Positions 20,629 through 31,389 of a stretch of 64,000 nt of DNA are shown in pieces. The notes below the pieces were generated by a model. It ran no database searches, had not been told where the DNA came from, and worked only from the letters and a program-made list of their open reading frames with translations. Source of the stretch: Megalonaias nervosa (taxonomy: Eukaryota; Mollusca; Bivalvia; Unionida; Unionidae); the NCBI GenBank assembly GCA_016617855.1, contig JAECUM010013003.1:32147-96146 (forward strand). Direction: 5' to 3'. The position numbers and the translations under genes are program-made. Every line of letters starts with the position of its first letter. The first letter of the stretch is position 1.

Positions 20629-23600
20629 CTAGTCAGAAGAGATAATGTCAAGTATAGATTTATCGCAGGTGCTTACGCCCGCGACTTTGTCTGATGAAAA
20701 GATAATATCATGTATAGATTTGTCGTCGGAACGACAGTACCTAAGTGCAAACGCATCTATTCCGTTTCGCAATAACGTTTGTCATCCAAATTACTTAATC
20801 CACTTTTGATAATAACATCTGTTTCCAGTTTATGATGATTTGTTCGAATAGCCATTGCTCTTATAAAATTAACACCTCCATCAAACACATATTTAAAATC
20901 GTCAAACCCAATACATTTGTTAACAAAATCACGAGGCAAACCTTTTGCTTTTTTGTTATTGCATTATTGTCTAGCAACACGGTGTACATTTTACTACGCA
21001 ATCCAATAAAATATTTGATAATGAGCGAATTCATTTTATCCTTGAACTTGCCAATAACCTTTTTATTCGAATCATCATGAAATTTACTATCGCAAGGATA
21101 ATCATAAAGATCAAACAGTTGTCGGTTATCAAAGATACCCTGATAGACGTCCTCGGTTTCTAATAAAACCTCTCATCCACGGCGACTGATTGAATTTTAA
21201 TCCCCGACGAACTTTCCTGAACACAAGACCAGCATCTACTGTTTGTTTTAAAACTTTGTAATACAAAACATAATTTCGCTTATCAAGTAAATTTGGAACG
21301 AGTTTGCTCACCACAGAATTTTGTTTCGGTGATCCCATTGCTTGTTGTTTCTGAGATAACAAACTATAGTCGATTATGATTGATTCCGCACAGAACGGAT
21401 AATCGTTGTGTAAATCATGTAACGAAGAAGGATAGTCAAGATCAACTCCAACAAAATATGAAACATCGTCAGGTATCTTTTTTTTCTGTCTCCGCTAAAA
21501 ATTGGTCAGGTTTAATCCAACGAAATCCACCAAACGGCATTGGTTCTGACATTGCAGAACCATACAAATTATTCGTACCGAGATAAATATTATACTTCGA
21601 TGGAAGCTCAGGATTGTACTCTTTCATGTATTTGTTGTTTGCTTCCGAATATTTCTTTGCTATCACGCTAATACCACCTATAATACCTTTTTCAATAAAA
21701 TTAAACATGTCAACGTCTGTTAGTAATTCTAGCTATACCTTACTAAACTTTAGCAGAGCATCCCACGATAACTCAGGAGCAGAGTAATACCAACAAGGAT
21801 CTAGTCCATAATTGTTATAGCTAACTTTTCGAAAACTCTCAAATACATCAGCCAGCAATAATACATCCGTTTTCAAATACAAATCATGATAATCGCCAAA
21901 TGTCTTGCAATCAAATTCTTTCCAAATATCTTGCGCATATTTGTATTCGTCATCGGTTATATTTTCGCTTTTTAGCTGCGAATAAAATTTATCTTTGTCA
22001 GGTAAAAAAGTTTCATCAGATTTATTCCAATCATCGACATGCGCGTATGGAAATACTCCTTTTTTGTTAACAAGCTTGCTTTAGAGCCAAAACAATCTTG
22101 TGGGTTATAAAACTCGCTACCAGCGCTTACAGCATTTTTCTTTTACAAGATCTTCTAACGTTATTAATGTAAACTGTAGGCTGTCGATAAAACGCAACTT
22201 ACCTAAAGTAACCGATAATATACTTTTCAAAATTATTTGGAATACACTTGATCACATTATCGAGTTTTAAACGAGACGTTATTTCAGGATTACTAAAAGC
22301 TTCTACGATAATATGACTGTCATATCCTCGGAAATTGTGAAGAACAACTGGAATAAAATCTGGAGCATGAATCTTTAGATTACATTTATAGTGAGCCGCT
22401 CCGCGATAATGCCCGGTCAAATGACAATGATCACGCACTTTTTCATTACCAGGTGCGGGCGATGCATGCGTATCAAACACCTGTTCACAAATATGACAAA
22501 ATTCTGCTTGCTCGTGATCAATTTTCTGCTGAGCTGTCAGTTTTATCATTGGAACGATTCTTCTTAAACGTTTAAATATATCATCAACTTCGCTAATCAA
22601 ATGCTTCAGAAGCCAAACAGCTTGATTAGGCGCGGTGACTCCATCACTGCGATATATTTTAATCGGCATTGATAAACTCGGATCAACACAACAAACCATC
22701 TTATACGCGACTCCGCATGGAACATGGTTTTGAGTTTTTTTTGTACTTGATTGGTTAGGATTATTTTCTGCGCCAAGTACAGGCTGAAGTAAGCACTCGA
22801 AGTCGGCGTAAATAACGAAAGGAAGTTTTAATTTCTGTTTGTGGTTGACAAACCGAAGAATTTTTTCTTTCTCGCCTGACATTGTTATTCGCTGCACATT
22901 AGTGCACTACTGTAGATGCTTTTGTAATTTTTCATTGTCAGAGCAACCGTGTAAACAACGATAACAGAAGTACTTATTTTTTTGTTTGCTGTACTGTCTA
23001 CCTCTACCAACAAGTCCGTTGAAGTTTTTGATCAATATGTAATGATTTTTATAAAACAGTAGGTTTATTGTTGATTCTGAGGCTGTTTAAGAAATATATC
23101 TCGGACAGTCGTTTTCTTGCTCGTCAAGACCAAGTACGATAACAGAAATATTATTTTGCTTGTCAAACATTGGTATTTGATTTTCTGCAACGGGAAAGTC
23201 AATACCAGTAAAATTTAATTTTGTAACGTGACTTTAATATTTGTCAACACGATCAGCGTTTTTTTCTACTGGAAACATCGCAGAAAGAATGGCCCACCGG
23301 AAGCATTTGTTATCAAAGTTTTTAACGTTAATGCATCATTTTTTGTTTTTTATTTTCTGCGGCAGGTCAATATATGAACTACCGCGTAATACGTTATATT
23401 TCATCGTGTGAAATAAAATTTCAGTAATCATCTCAAACTTCCAACCTGAACCTGATTTGGTGAAATCTTCTATCTTTTTCCAAATTTCCTTGTGTATTTT
23501 ATCAGCTAGCGATGAAAGATTAGTTCCAAGCAAAACACGTTTGGATTTTGCGCTAATAAAAGGATCTGCAATTTCCTCGTTCACGACGTGGTTGTTAGCA

Positions 23601-23847
23601 TCATCTCCAGAAGCATATAATTTTGAAAATAAAACGTGGCACTGCACTAAGATTTTCAAACCCTTATGTTTTTCAAGTTCACGTTTTATAGTTGGTTCTA
23701 AGAAATGAAAAAGATTTAAAGAGGTACAATTTGCCAGAACGATTTGTTTATCAAATCGATAGCTGTTATCAAATCCAGCAAAAGTGGTAGCTATTTTTGC
23801 AGGTTCTCCGATAAGGCTCCTTTTGCTATATCACGTAACTTCAGCAT
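20629..23847 (-). pseudogene. POLB: Polinton B protein-primed DNA polymerase B, decayed
   Basis: Recognisable blocks in order: a C-rich finger (FCYRCLHGCSDNEKLQKH), exo I FVIYADFEC, DHCHLTGHYRGAAH, exo II HNFRGYDSHII, exo III YLKTDVLLLADVFE, palm motif A region (YLGTNNLYGSAM), DKRNYVLYYKVLK and a C-terminal VIGKFKDKMNSLI. This is the typical Maverick polymerase with an N-terminal GSSYIDLP segment. The motif A Asp is Gly (21577-21579), and there are at least five frame breaks. About 1,070 codons long. It diverges from the HNH gene on the plus strand. Confidence 0.92.
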
Positions 23848-23993
23848 TGCTATATACTATATTATCACATGTCTAATTGAGTGTTCAACAAGTGTTCTAT
23901 TTATAGCGCACCGCACTAGGTAACTTTGCTATACACACGTCGAAGAGCTAAACAAAATACGTACAATTAGAGATTAGAATTACCTATTTTATA

Positions 23994-24798
23994 ATGACAA
24001 GCGTAAGCGAGCAAGAAAATATTATTATGTCCACCCCAAATACAACTTGTATGCGGGGAATATGTTAGGATCGGTGATACACATCAAATACGACCAACTT
24101 TTTGGTAAAGAAACACCAATTGGTTTCAATGTATCAGTAAAATCGGAAGGAGATACAATGCGAACAGAAATGTTCAGGAAAGATTTCATCTACACATTGT
24201 TTTGCGGAGACATTCCAGAAGGGCAGCGAGTGTATCATACTAATGGTGCAGCAACCGATGATAATATCGCAAACTTATCTTTGCAAGATGAATTTCAACC
24301 TCATCCGGTGTTTGATCTTTACAAAGCCTCTGACAAAGGAATTATTCGAAGCAGAAAAACAAAAATATAATAGGTAGATTACAAAACACTGGATATTTTA
24401 TGGTACATGTTAGAGGAACAAAAACAGATTTTGTAGATTATCAATCGCATAGGTTTGTTTAAGAAGTTTTTAACTGACCAAAACCAAATGCTTTAGTAAT
24501 AGACCACGTCAACCGCATTAAAACTGACAATCGTATCGAAAATTTAGATTTGGTGACCCAAAAAGAAAATGCAAAACGAGGACGAGATGGTGGTATTAAT
24601 TTTAGATGTCCCACCAAACCAGTGATTTCGTATAATCTTGAAACGGACGAAGAAAAGACGTTTCCTTCAATGTCGGCTGCGGCGAAATACTTTAAAATAA
24701 ATACAAGGGTAGTAAAGTTTGTTGCAGATGGTAAATATAAATCCACTACCTCACAATCAACATTTGACAGAATCGTCTTCCAATACGATGATAACTAA
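23994..24798 (+). pseudogene. HNH homing-endonuclease-like gene, frameshifted
   Basis: Two HNH-type segments are visible: VYHTNGAATDDNIANLSL and VIDHVNRIKTDNRIENLDL, each with the H-N-x-N spacing of the HNH_3 group. The C-terminal part (VISYNLETDEEKTFPSMSAA) resembles the NUMOD1 DNA-binding helix-turn-helix found after such nucleases. A frameshift after SRKTK and a stop after HRFV break the gene. It is divergent from POLB with about 145 bases between. It may have been an intron- or gene-drive-type nuclease acquired by the element. Confidence 0.75.
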
Positions 24799-25113
24799 AC
24801 TTTTTTGCAAGATTTTTGCAAGTTCTCCTTAACTAATACAGTTATGACACCATAACATAATAGCTTCTCTATCATACATTATATAACAAATATTTTTTCT
24901 TGCAATTGTTCTTTTTCTGATTCGGTTAGTAGCACGTTATCAGGTCCGTTGTTTACTAAAAGAAGATTAACAGAAATATTTTTATCATCGCTGATAAAAA
25001 CGCCTGCGAACAGCTTCTTTAAGCTCAAGATGATTCATGATTGTTGCTTTTCCATGATATCTTATCTTGTCTATTATTATTATTATTTAAATTTTACAAA
25101 ATTTTATTATATT

Positions 25114-25383
25114 ATGAGTCTTCTCGAAAAATTGAAATATATTTATGATACACCATTAACACCAGCGGAAACAACTTTATATATTGCACAAGAAGCTAAC
25201 GTCAACGACATAAGTCGTCGCGATAAAGCCGTCAACGACGAAGTCGTCAACGACAACGTCAGTGTCAACGATAAAATCGCAACTGTTTCCATGATATGTC
25301 GTGGAATAGGAAAAACCACGGAAGACCATGAACCGGCCGATACAATGTTAAGTATCATATCACAAAAAAATTTTAAAATTTAA
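25114..25383 (+). CDS. Short unknown protein with VND repeats
   Basis: A 90-residue frame starting MSLLEKLKYIYDTPLTPAET. The centre encodes repeated VND/VVND units from a run of GTCAACGAC repeats that also occur outside genes in element B. The sequence after the stop stays partly open in other frames (FWQLIKPFLDIKIPD), so the original gene may have been longer. Function unknown. Confidence 0.4.
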   Translation: MSLLEKLKYIYDTPLTPAETTLYIAQEANVNDISRRDKAVNDEVVNDNVSVNDKIATVSMICRGIGKTTEDHEPADTMLSIISQKNFKI

Positions 25384-25593
25384 TTTTACATTGGACAAGA
25401 ATCAATTGTTCTGGCAACTGATAAAACCATTCTTAGATATCAAAATTCCCGACCGACAGAAATTTTTTTATATTTGTCAAGATATTTAATCTGATGACGA
25501 TTTCTGACGATCGCCGACGATATTTAATATCGTTATGTAAGGTAGCAAAATGTAAATCAGTCCAACGTAAATACGAAGAAATCTACAAAAACA

Positions 25594-26572
25594 TTATTTC
25601 ACAATGTTGAGCTTGTTGAGCTTCGTAGTTGGTATCCAACTATTAAACTTATCGCTCTAACCGCGCCACCTGACGAGGCTTTTATTGTGACGCTTTTTGA
25701 TTACTCGTTCGATAACAAATATATCTTGTTCAGTTTTCTGTAGTTCTTGTTCGTAAAAACTACCAATTACTGGTTCACCTGATAAATCTTTTAGCGAGTA
25801 CGTTATTAAAACTTTATCAACGACAAATTCTTCTTCAGTCCAGTTTGGAGTAAATCCGTTTTCAAATACTTTCTTTTGTTAGAGAAATTAGAACTCGATT
25901 TCTTATTTTAAATATATGTCGCCGATACATATTTTCGTTTGCTAGTATCGGATTTTTAATTGCATCGTTTGGTGACATTTTTATAGTTCGGTGTTTCGTG
26001 CTGTTGTAGTCGGATATAATCTGTGGAAGATCATTAATAAACCTGTTTGTGTTTTTAGTTGTCAGATGTTTGTGGATCCGCTCGTTTAGTGTACGATTAC
26101 ATCGTTCAACGATAACGCTTTTTCCTTCGTTTCCTGTAACATATTTTTAAAGTTATTTTGTTCCAAAAACTGTTTAAATTTTTTATCAAAAAAACTCTGC
26201 TCCGTGATCAGTCTAAATTTTATTTGGTCACCTTTTCGTGCTAACGAACATTTGTTTTAATGCATCATTTATTGATGTTTCTGTTTTACATGCAAAGGGT
26301 ATACTAAACGCGTATTTACTAAAAACATCAATAACGTTAAAAAAGTATTTCTTATTATCATTCAACTTAGCAAGATTCGACATATCTACTAAATCTATTG
26401 CCCAGATATCATCAACGGCATTCGCGAGAACCTTACGTCGCGGAAACTTTTTTTTAGGTTTGTGTAATTCAGCTAAGAGCGTCTTCATCGGCGCAGTATC
26501 AACATACATTTCTCTTCCAAGACCTAACTTATATTTTGTTCCAATTAATCCTTGCACCAGTTTTCTGTCAAA
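25594..26572 (-). pseudogene. INT: Polinton B integrase (rve plus chromodomain), broken
   Basis: Starts as LVQGLIGTKYKLGLGR, then AELHKPKKKFPRRKV and the DDE core: D in DIWAIDLVDMS, YFFNVIDVFSKYAF, D in DHGAEFFDKKF and E in VIVERCNRTLNERI. The C-terminus has DIFVIERVIKKRHNKS and FNSWIP, a chromodomain. Several frameshifts and stops follow the first half. It reads in the same frame as the upstream phospholipase gene, separated only by TAA-TGA. Function: integration of element DNA. Confidence 0.88.
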
Positions 26573-26575
26573 TCA

Positions 26576-26950
26576 TTATCGCAGATTTACCGGTTTCATA
26601 TCATGAAGTTCGTTTAGCATTATCTTATCACACCCAGGCATATCTTGTTCGTTGCCCCGATAACAGATGTCGTGACGCATTGCTATCGCATCAACTTGAT
26701 TATAAGGCTCTTGTCCAGGTAATGGATTATCGTTTTCGTCCAGTTGTTTATCTAACGGATTATATGGCCCAGTGTATTTGTGGCCAGGCAATGTCCTACC
26801 TCCTTTTGGTTTTGGTAATTTTCCAATAAGATTGTGAATGTCAATACCGCTTCCAACTACTTCTCTGCGATTGCAGGATTGGTAATACGTAACAATTTTA
26901 TCTTGTTCGATACATAAGTCTTTGTGGCAATCACAATTACACTTTTTCAT
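26576..26950 (-). CDS. Phospholipase A2-like domain protein (parvovirus VP1 type)
   Basis: A Cys-rich start (KKCNCDCHKDLC), then GHKYTGPYNPL, which fits the calcium loop YxGPxN, and VDAIAMRHDICYRGN, which carries the catalytic His-Asp of PLA2. Such domains in virion proteins let capsids leave endosomes. The domain is intact over 124 residues. It ends with MKPVNLR and a TAA-TGA pair, after which the same frame continues into the integrase. This domain is known from some Polintons and parvoviruses; its assignment here rests on motifs only. Confidence 0.8.
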   Translation of the reverse strand: MKKCNCDCHKDLCIEQDKIVTYYQSCNRREVVGSGIDIHNLIGKLPKPKGGRTLPGHKYTGPYNPLDKQLDENDNPLPGQEPYNQVDAIAMRHDICYRGNEQDMPGCDKIMLNELHDMKPVNLR

Positions 26951-26954
26951 TGTT

Positions 26955-27170
26955 TTATTTTTTAATCATCGACAAAAATAACTCTGTTGTCGACGGCGTC
27001 TCCGCTACTTGTTTGCCTGGCATTGGCAGGAATATACTTTTCTTTTTACCACAAACAGCATAAATACTTTTTAACATCATTCTGTTATTTTTTGTTTATT
27101 CTGTTCGCTCGTCTGTGTTAGGCGTTTTAGTCTTGCATTTGAGACAATATGTTGTTGATGACTGCGTCAT
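26955..27170 (-). pseudogene. Small zinc-ribbon protein (YCLKCK...CGKKKS type)
   Basis: A gene of about 70 codons starting MTQSSTTYCLKCKTKT and continuing, after one in-frame TAA, with MLKSIYAVCGKKKSIFLP. The C-x2-C pair and a second, partly lost Cys pair match a small zinc-ribbon family (DUF5679-like) common beside Polinton integrases and proteases. It starts with MTQSS like the ATPase gene of the same element, and the bases around both starts are nearly identical (GATGACTGCGTCATTGTT). Confidence 0.6.
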
Positions 27171-27295
27171 TGTTATATTCGATTGTCACACAAAATTAAT
27201 CGCGACGACTTTGTCGTCGCGACGTTTGTCGTCGCAATCTTCATAGCTAGTTTCATCGTCGCGCTAGGTTATCGTTGTTCTCACTCGGATACCTA

Positions 27296-27921
27296 TCAAA
27301 TTGCAAAATAAACTTTAAAAATCGGATCTTTTGACATCTGTCGGATGAACATAATACAATAATAACCACAAGCGGATGTTCCAACTGGCTGTAACTGGTT
27401 GGATGAGTAATTTATTTTTTTTAAATTTTTAAAAATATATTTTTTTTATAAGATCACTCGGTGGAAGTCAAAACGAATCAAAATAATTGTTATTGTAAAC
27501 AGTTACCCAGTGAATACCTGATCCATCATTAAAGTTTTGTATATTTACAACGCACGAACATTACCTAATAACCTAATTCATCTTTAGAATATATTCCATG
27601 AAATCCTTTTTCAACGACAGAGTCGTCGGGTTTTAATTTTTTAATTATATCAAAATTACTTAACGGAAACGAAGTTGCGGTCACAGGTGTCTGGTCCCTG
27701 GAAGAGTCATTCCCAGTCCGATTCCCAACAGATTCGGAAGTAGACTTCCCTCTGCTCCCGCTAGAAGTGGTCCTATAAATCGGCCTTCGACTTTCATTTT
27801 TTATTTTGTTGTCCTCGGCGATCGCTTTGTCGTCTTCTTTTTTTAACTTTTTTTTTTTTTGTTGTGATTTTGCCTTTGGCGATTTTGCTTTCCTAACTGG
27901 TATTTCATTTTTTATTGTCAC
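27296..27921 (-). pseudogene. PRO: Polinton B adenain-like cysteine protease, broken
   Basis: The N-terminus is Lys-rich, then SNFDIIKKLK and GFHGIYSKDEL, the usual lead-in of Polinton proteases. Catalytic blocks lie downstream in shifted frames: NDGSGIHWVTVYNN (His), YFDSF (Asp) and LQPVGTSACGYYCIMF (Gln and Cys). One frameshift after KDELGY and a TGA in the DSFG block break it. The enzyme would mature virion proteins. The first 118 codons alone look like an unknown basic protein, but the downstream blocks give the identity. Confidence 0.82.
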
Positions 27922-27992
27922 ATAAAACTACAATGTCAACGTCGACGACCTTTCTCGTCAACGATAGATTCGTTTGATACCGTCTCCGAATA

Positions 27993-28409
27993 CTATTTTT
28001 TTGGGGTTGCTTCTGATACTGCTCCTGATGCTGATGCTAGTCCTAGTGTCCCTAGTACAGGTACAATCTTTGGTATTACCTTTTTAGCTATCGTAGCAAG
28101 TGCTGGTCCAAGAAAGCTGCTGTCGACCGCATAGCGATTTGCCATCGCCGTTACTTGTGCAACAGACAGCTTAAGAACAAGTGGTTTACCCCGATTAAGT
28201 TTATTGATTTGTTGTTGAGTTAACATTACTTTGACTGCTGTTTTATTTGACGTTGTCAACGACTCCGTCGTTGGCGACTTTGTCGCTGGAGACGCTGTCT
28301 CCGGAGATATTTTTAAAGAAACAGAACGGCTTTTAACTATTGCTGCTGATAATTTTTCAACTTGACCTTGCGTTAGATATATTTCTTTAGTTGTGTATTT
28401 GGTTTTCAT
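27993..28409 (-). CDS. Minor virion protein with LTxxQ repeats
   Basis: A 138-residue intact protein. Two similar segments (IYLTQGQVEKLSAAIVK, VMLTQQQINKLNRGKP) are followed by LVLKLSVAQVTAM and a hydrophobic Ala/Gly tail (FLGPALATIAKKVIPKIVPVLG). This repeat plus GFL-like tail is typical of Polinton minor capsid (pX-like) genes between protease and major capsid. The central Thr/Ser/Pro linker coincides with the element's GTCGNNGAC repeat motif. Confidence 0.65.
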   Translation of the reverse strand: MKTKYTTKEIYLTQGQVEKLSAAIVKSRSVSLKISPETASPATKSPTTESLTTSNKTAVKVMLTQQQINKLNRGKPLVLKLSVAQVTAMANRYAVDSSFLGPALATIAKKVIPKIVPVLGTLGLASASGAVSEATPKK

Positions 28410-28524
28410 TATATTTTATTTTGTTAGATTAAAGTTTTATCATCATCCTATCTTGTGCCGAGTCAGTTGTCTAGAACCTATCGCTGGAAATAAGCGCAAA
28501 TACATTAAACGGAGTTGCTGAAAC

Positions 28525-29914
28525 TCATCCAAGCGTCCAAGTTACTTCTATTTCTGCGACTGAATTAATCATTCGTTCGGAGCGTTTTGATAAGTCAAAG
28601 AAAAAGATTGGATAAATCGTACGAAATTCTTCAATATTAATCTGTGATCCGCTATCAGTGTCTTTGTATTTTTGCATTGCTTCCATCAGGTACATATACA
28701 CTCTCGTAACATGTTTACCATTGCCGGCTGTAAAATCACATTCGATAGCTCGATCTGGATATTGTTTAGAGTTAATTATTTTGTAGTTGGCTACCACATC
28801 GCGCTGTTTGCTGAAAAACAATAAATATATGCCTAGGCAATTGTTTGCTTGCATTTGTTGTAATACGCCACGTGTAGTCGATTGCGTTAGGAACAGTTGC
28901 TTTATATATTTTATGTTGATGAAAATAAATCTTTTTTGTAAACGCCTCCAATATTGTATTAATCTCTGTTAACTTAGCTACTGATGGAACAACTCGCGGC
29001 ATCCACAGCGCCAATTTCGAAGTCTCAAATTGTACATCTGCTACACCAAATCGAAAAAGACAATCCGCTTGATCTGCCCGATCCAAAATAAGAGTATGTT
29101 TCAACCCAGAAAATACCTTATGGTAGTCGCGACAAAATCCAAATATTGTACTTAACGGCAACATCATTGTCATTTGTTGTGATTCCGACGCAAGCTCTGT
29201 TCGTTTGGCATGTCCCTCGTTATATCTTCTGTTACGTGTACTAATAAACCCATTGATTAAATCTAACATAGCGACTGAATCTGCACCTCCAGCTGGTGGT
29301 GCTAGCCAAGGTTATTACACGCTTGCGTCAGTGAATTTCTCACGGCGGCTGCATCTGCAGCTATAGCTGGTGGTTCTATGACAAAGTTTGCAGCATTATC
29401 TATGAGAAAAGTTCTAACAATTACAAGATCTGCATTAGGGTCAGTACCATGGGCAAAAGCACCACCTGCAACAAATTCGCTTGAAGCAGCTAAACCAAGT
29501 CGAGTGTCTTTCAACCACATCATATTTGTGGCCACCGATCTCGAATAATCATCACTAAATGAAACAATGTTTAGTATTGTACCTGCAACCGGTAACCAAT
29601 CCACAATATCCTCCATGGTTTGAGTTGCTATTAGATATCGTGCACTTCTGAACAAACTCCAGCCATTATTGAAGGGTGCTTTCTGTACCATCTGCGATAG
29701 GATTACCAGCTGCTGTTAATATTCTACCACGAACTTTCAGCATCGCCTACTGCGGAAATAAAAACACATCCTCGTCCCTGGTATTAAAAATTCGCTGACC
29801 AGCTCTATTTGGATCGTTCGAGTTATCGTCGATATATTCGATATACTCGAATTCTGTAACTGTATCGTCGGCATCATATCCTTCACTAAGATCAAGATAA
29901 TTTTTAACTGACAT
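28525..29914 (-). pseudogene. MCP: Polinton B major capsid protein (double jelly-roll), frameshifted
   Basis: Starts MSVKNYLDLSEGYDADDT, then DEDVFLFPQ, AMLKVRGRILTAAGNPIADG, NNGWSLFRSARYLI, MMLPLSTIFGFCRDY, VFSGLKHTLILDRADQ, and ends FFFDLSKRSERMIN and IEVTWTLG. These blocks match the hexon-like capsid of Polintons in order and length (about 460 codons). There is a stop in the N-terminal part and shifts near 29690, 29290 and 28810. It is the largest structural gene and is flanked by minor virion genes as expected. Confidence 0.85.
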
Positions 29915-29944
29915 CTTTTATTTTATAATCGCCACATAAAATTA

Positions 29945-30379
29945 CTAGAGCTGAGGCAAATCTAATTTTTGTTTTGGTTTATTTACTAGCTTACGTATTA
30001 CCTTTTCACCGCGTGGCGATAGTAATTTTTTTTTTTGTCGTAGCTATCATGGCTCGTTTTGTTTCTTCTGTTGGTGCAATATCTGATATTGCTTGTTTTA
30101 TTTCCTGTGAGGAAACTGGTGGTTTCTCTCTCCTTATTTTATCGACGATCTTTTGTCCGACTGCGGTGCCAGCTGCACTGCTGCTCCCGTCGCAAAAGCT
30201 TTAGATGCGTCAATTGCAATTGGTGCTACTTTATGCGCGATTCCTGGTATATTTTCGACCTACTTCGTAAATATATTTCCGAGAAATCCACCTACGACTT
30301 TTCGTCGATAATTTTTTTGTCTTATCTTATTATTCAATATTTTCCTTATAAAATTAATTTTGTTCACGTGATTTAACAT
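29945..30379 (-). pseudogene. Minor virion protein (pVI/pX-like, GGFLG), broken
   Basis: The minus-strand frame starts MLNHVNKINFIRKILNNKI with a basic N-terminus, then KVVGGFLGNIF and an amphipathic stretch IPGIAHKVAPIAIDAS, and after a frameshift GQKIVDKIRREKPP. A hydrophobic GGFLG after a basic leader is common in membrane-lytic or core proteins of this virus group. Its ATG overlaps the stop of the penton-like gene. Confidence 0.5.
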
Positions 30380-31106
30380 TACGCCGATTGCACTCGCAGG
30401 TGTAAGTAATATATGACGATTTTGTTATTAAGATCTAGTTGTCGCCCTGATTGATCTGTTAGTTGCATCGTTATATTTGTTATCTTGTTTTCAGGATTAA
30501 TCGGATAATATATTATTTGTCAAGGAGTAATTTGCATTAGCCTTGACTTCCCTTGGCTGAGTAAGATTCTGATGCAATAGAACAATTGATTAAAATCGTA
30601 TTTACTTGTGTTATGTTAACCGGTAAATCTCCGTCATACGATATACTTTGTTCTGCAACACTGCTGTATTGTTTACGATCAAATCTTAGCAGCGACGCAA
30701 TGCTAGTCGCTGGTGAAAAGGTGATTATCAAATTATTTTTTAACGTGATTCCAGCTCGTAGCGTATTATAGTTCGGAGTTAACTCAAAATTATCTGCAAC
30801 GCCTCCATTTTTTCTTATTAGTTCTTTAATCGCTTTGTTAAGATCCGTTACGTTATATGCTCCCTGTGGTATTTTAACTGATACCCACGTGCCAGGATTA
30901 AATGTAAAATTGTCGTTGGCGTTTGTTTTTATACTTGCCATAGAATGCCATACTGTAGCAGAAATTAATCCGATTTCGTACTGTCTATTAGGCTCTAGTA
31001 TTATTGGTGGATCATAAGTAGCAAAAAAGTTTGTACTCGACGAAGAAGTCAACGATAAAGTCGTTACGCTTGACAAATCAAGTAATAATGTTGTCGATGA
31101 TAGCAT
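30379..31106 (-). pseudogene. Polinton B penton-like minor capsid protein
   Basis: The main open part (189 residues) has LEPNRQYEIGLISATVWHSM, FTFNPGTWVSVKIPQGAYNV, NYNTLRAGITLKNN and SIASLLRF, the series seen in the single jelly-roll penton-like proteins of Polintons. After a shift near 30540 the family's end appears: ITMQLTDQSGRQLDLNNKI. It would form the capsid vertices to which fibres attach, which fits the fibre-like gene in the same element. Confidence 0.8.
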
Positions 31107-31118
31107 TTTGTTAGTGTT

Positions 31119-31376
31119 TTATAATATTTTATTTTGTAAAATTCCGTATTCGGACGATGTTAGTAATCCACTCAATCGAAGCTGATCTAATATATCAATA
31201 ATTTCATTGTCGATTTCTGAACTTTCATTTCCAGCTTCTTTTGATGATATCAGCAACATAAGTCGGTGAACCATTTCCGCTGTTGATGCAAAAACTCCAA
31301 CTGCAGCTCCGTCAATGCCATATCCACGTTTTTCGCTTACTCTTAAATCGTCATATAATCTCGCAACAGTTCTCAA
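31119..31376 (-). CDS. Small conserved-looking Polinton B protein
   Basis: An 85-residue frame starting MRTVARLYDDLRVSEKRGYG with a helical body (MVHRLMLLISSKEAG, IIDILDQLRLSGLL). It sits between the penton-like gene and the coiled-coil gene, all on the same strand. The frame is intact. Function unknown. Confidence 0.5.
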   Translation of the reverse strand: MRTVARLYDDLRVSEKRGYGIDGAAVGVFASTAEMVHRLMLLISSKEAGNESSEIDNEIIDILDQLRLSGLLTSSEYGILQNKIL

Positions 31377-31389
31377 GTTTTATTACCCT

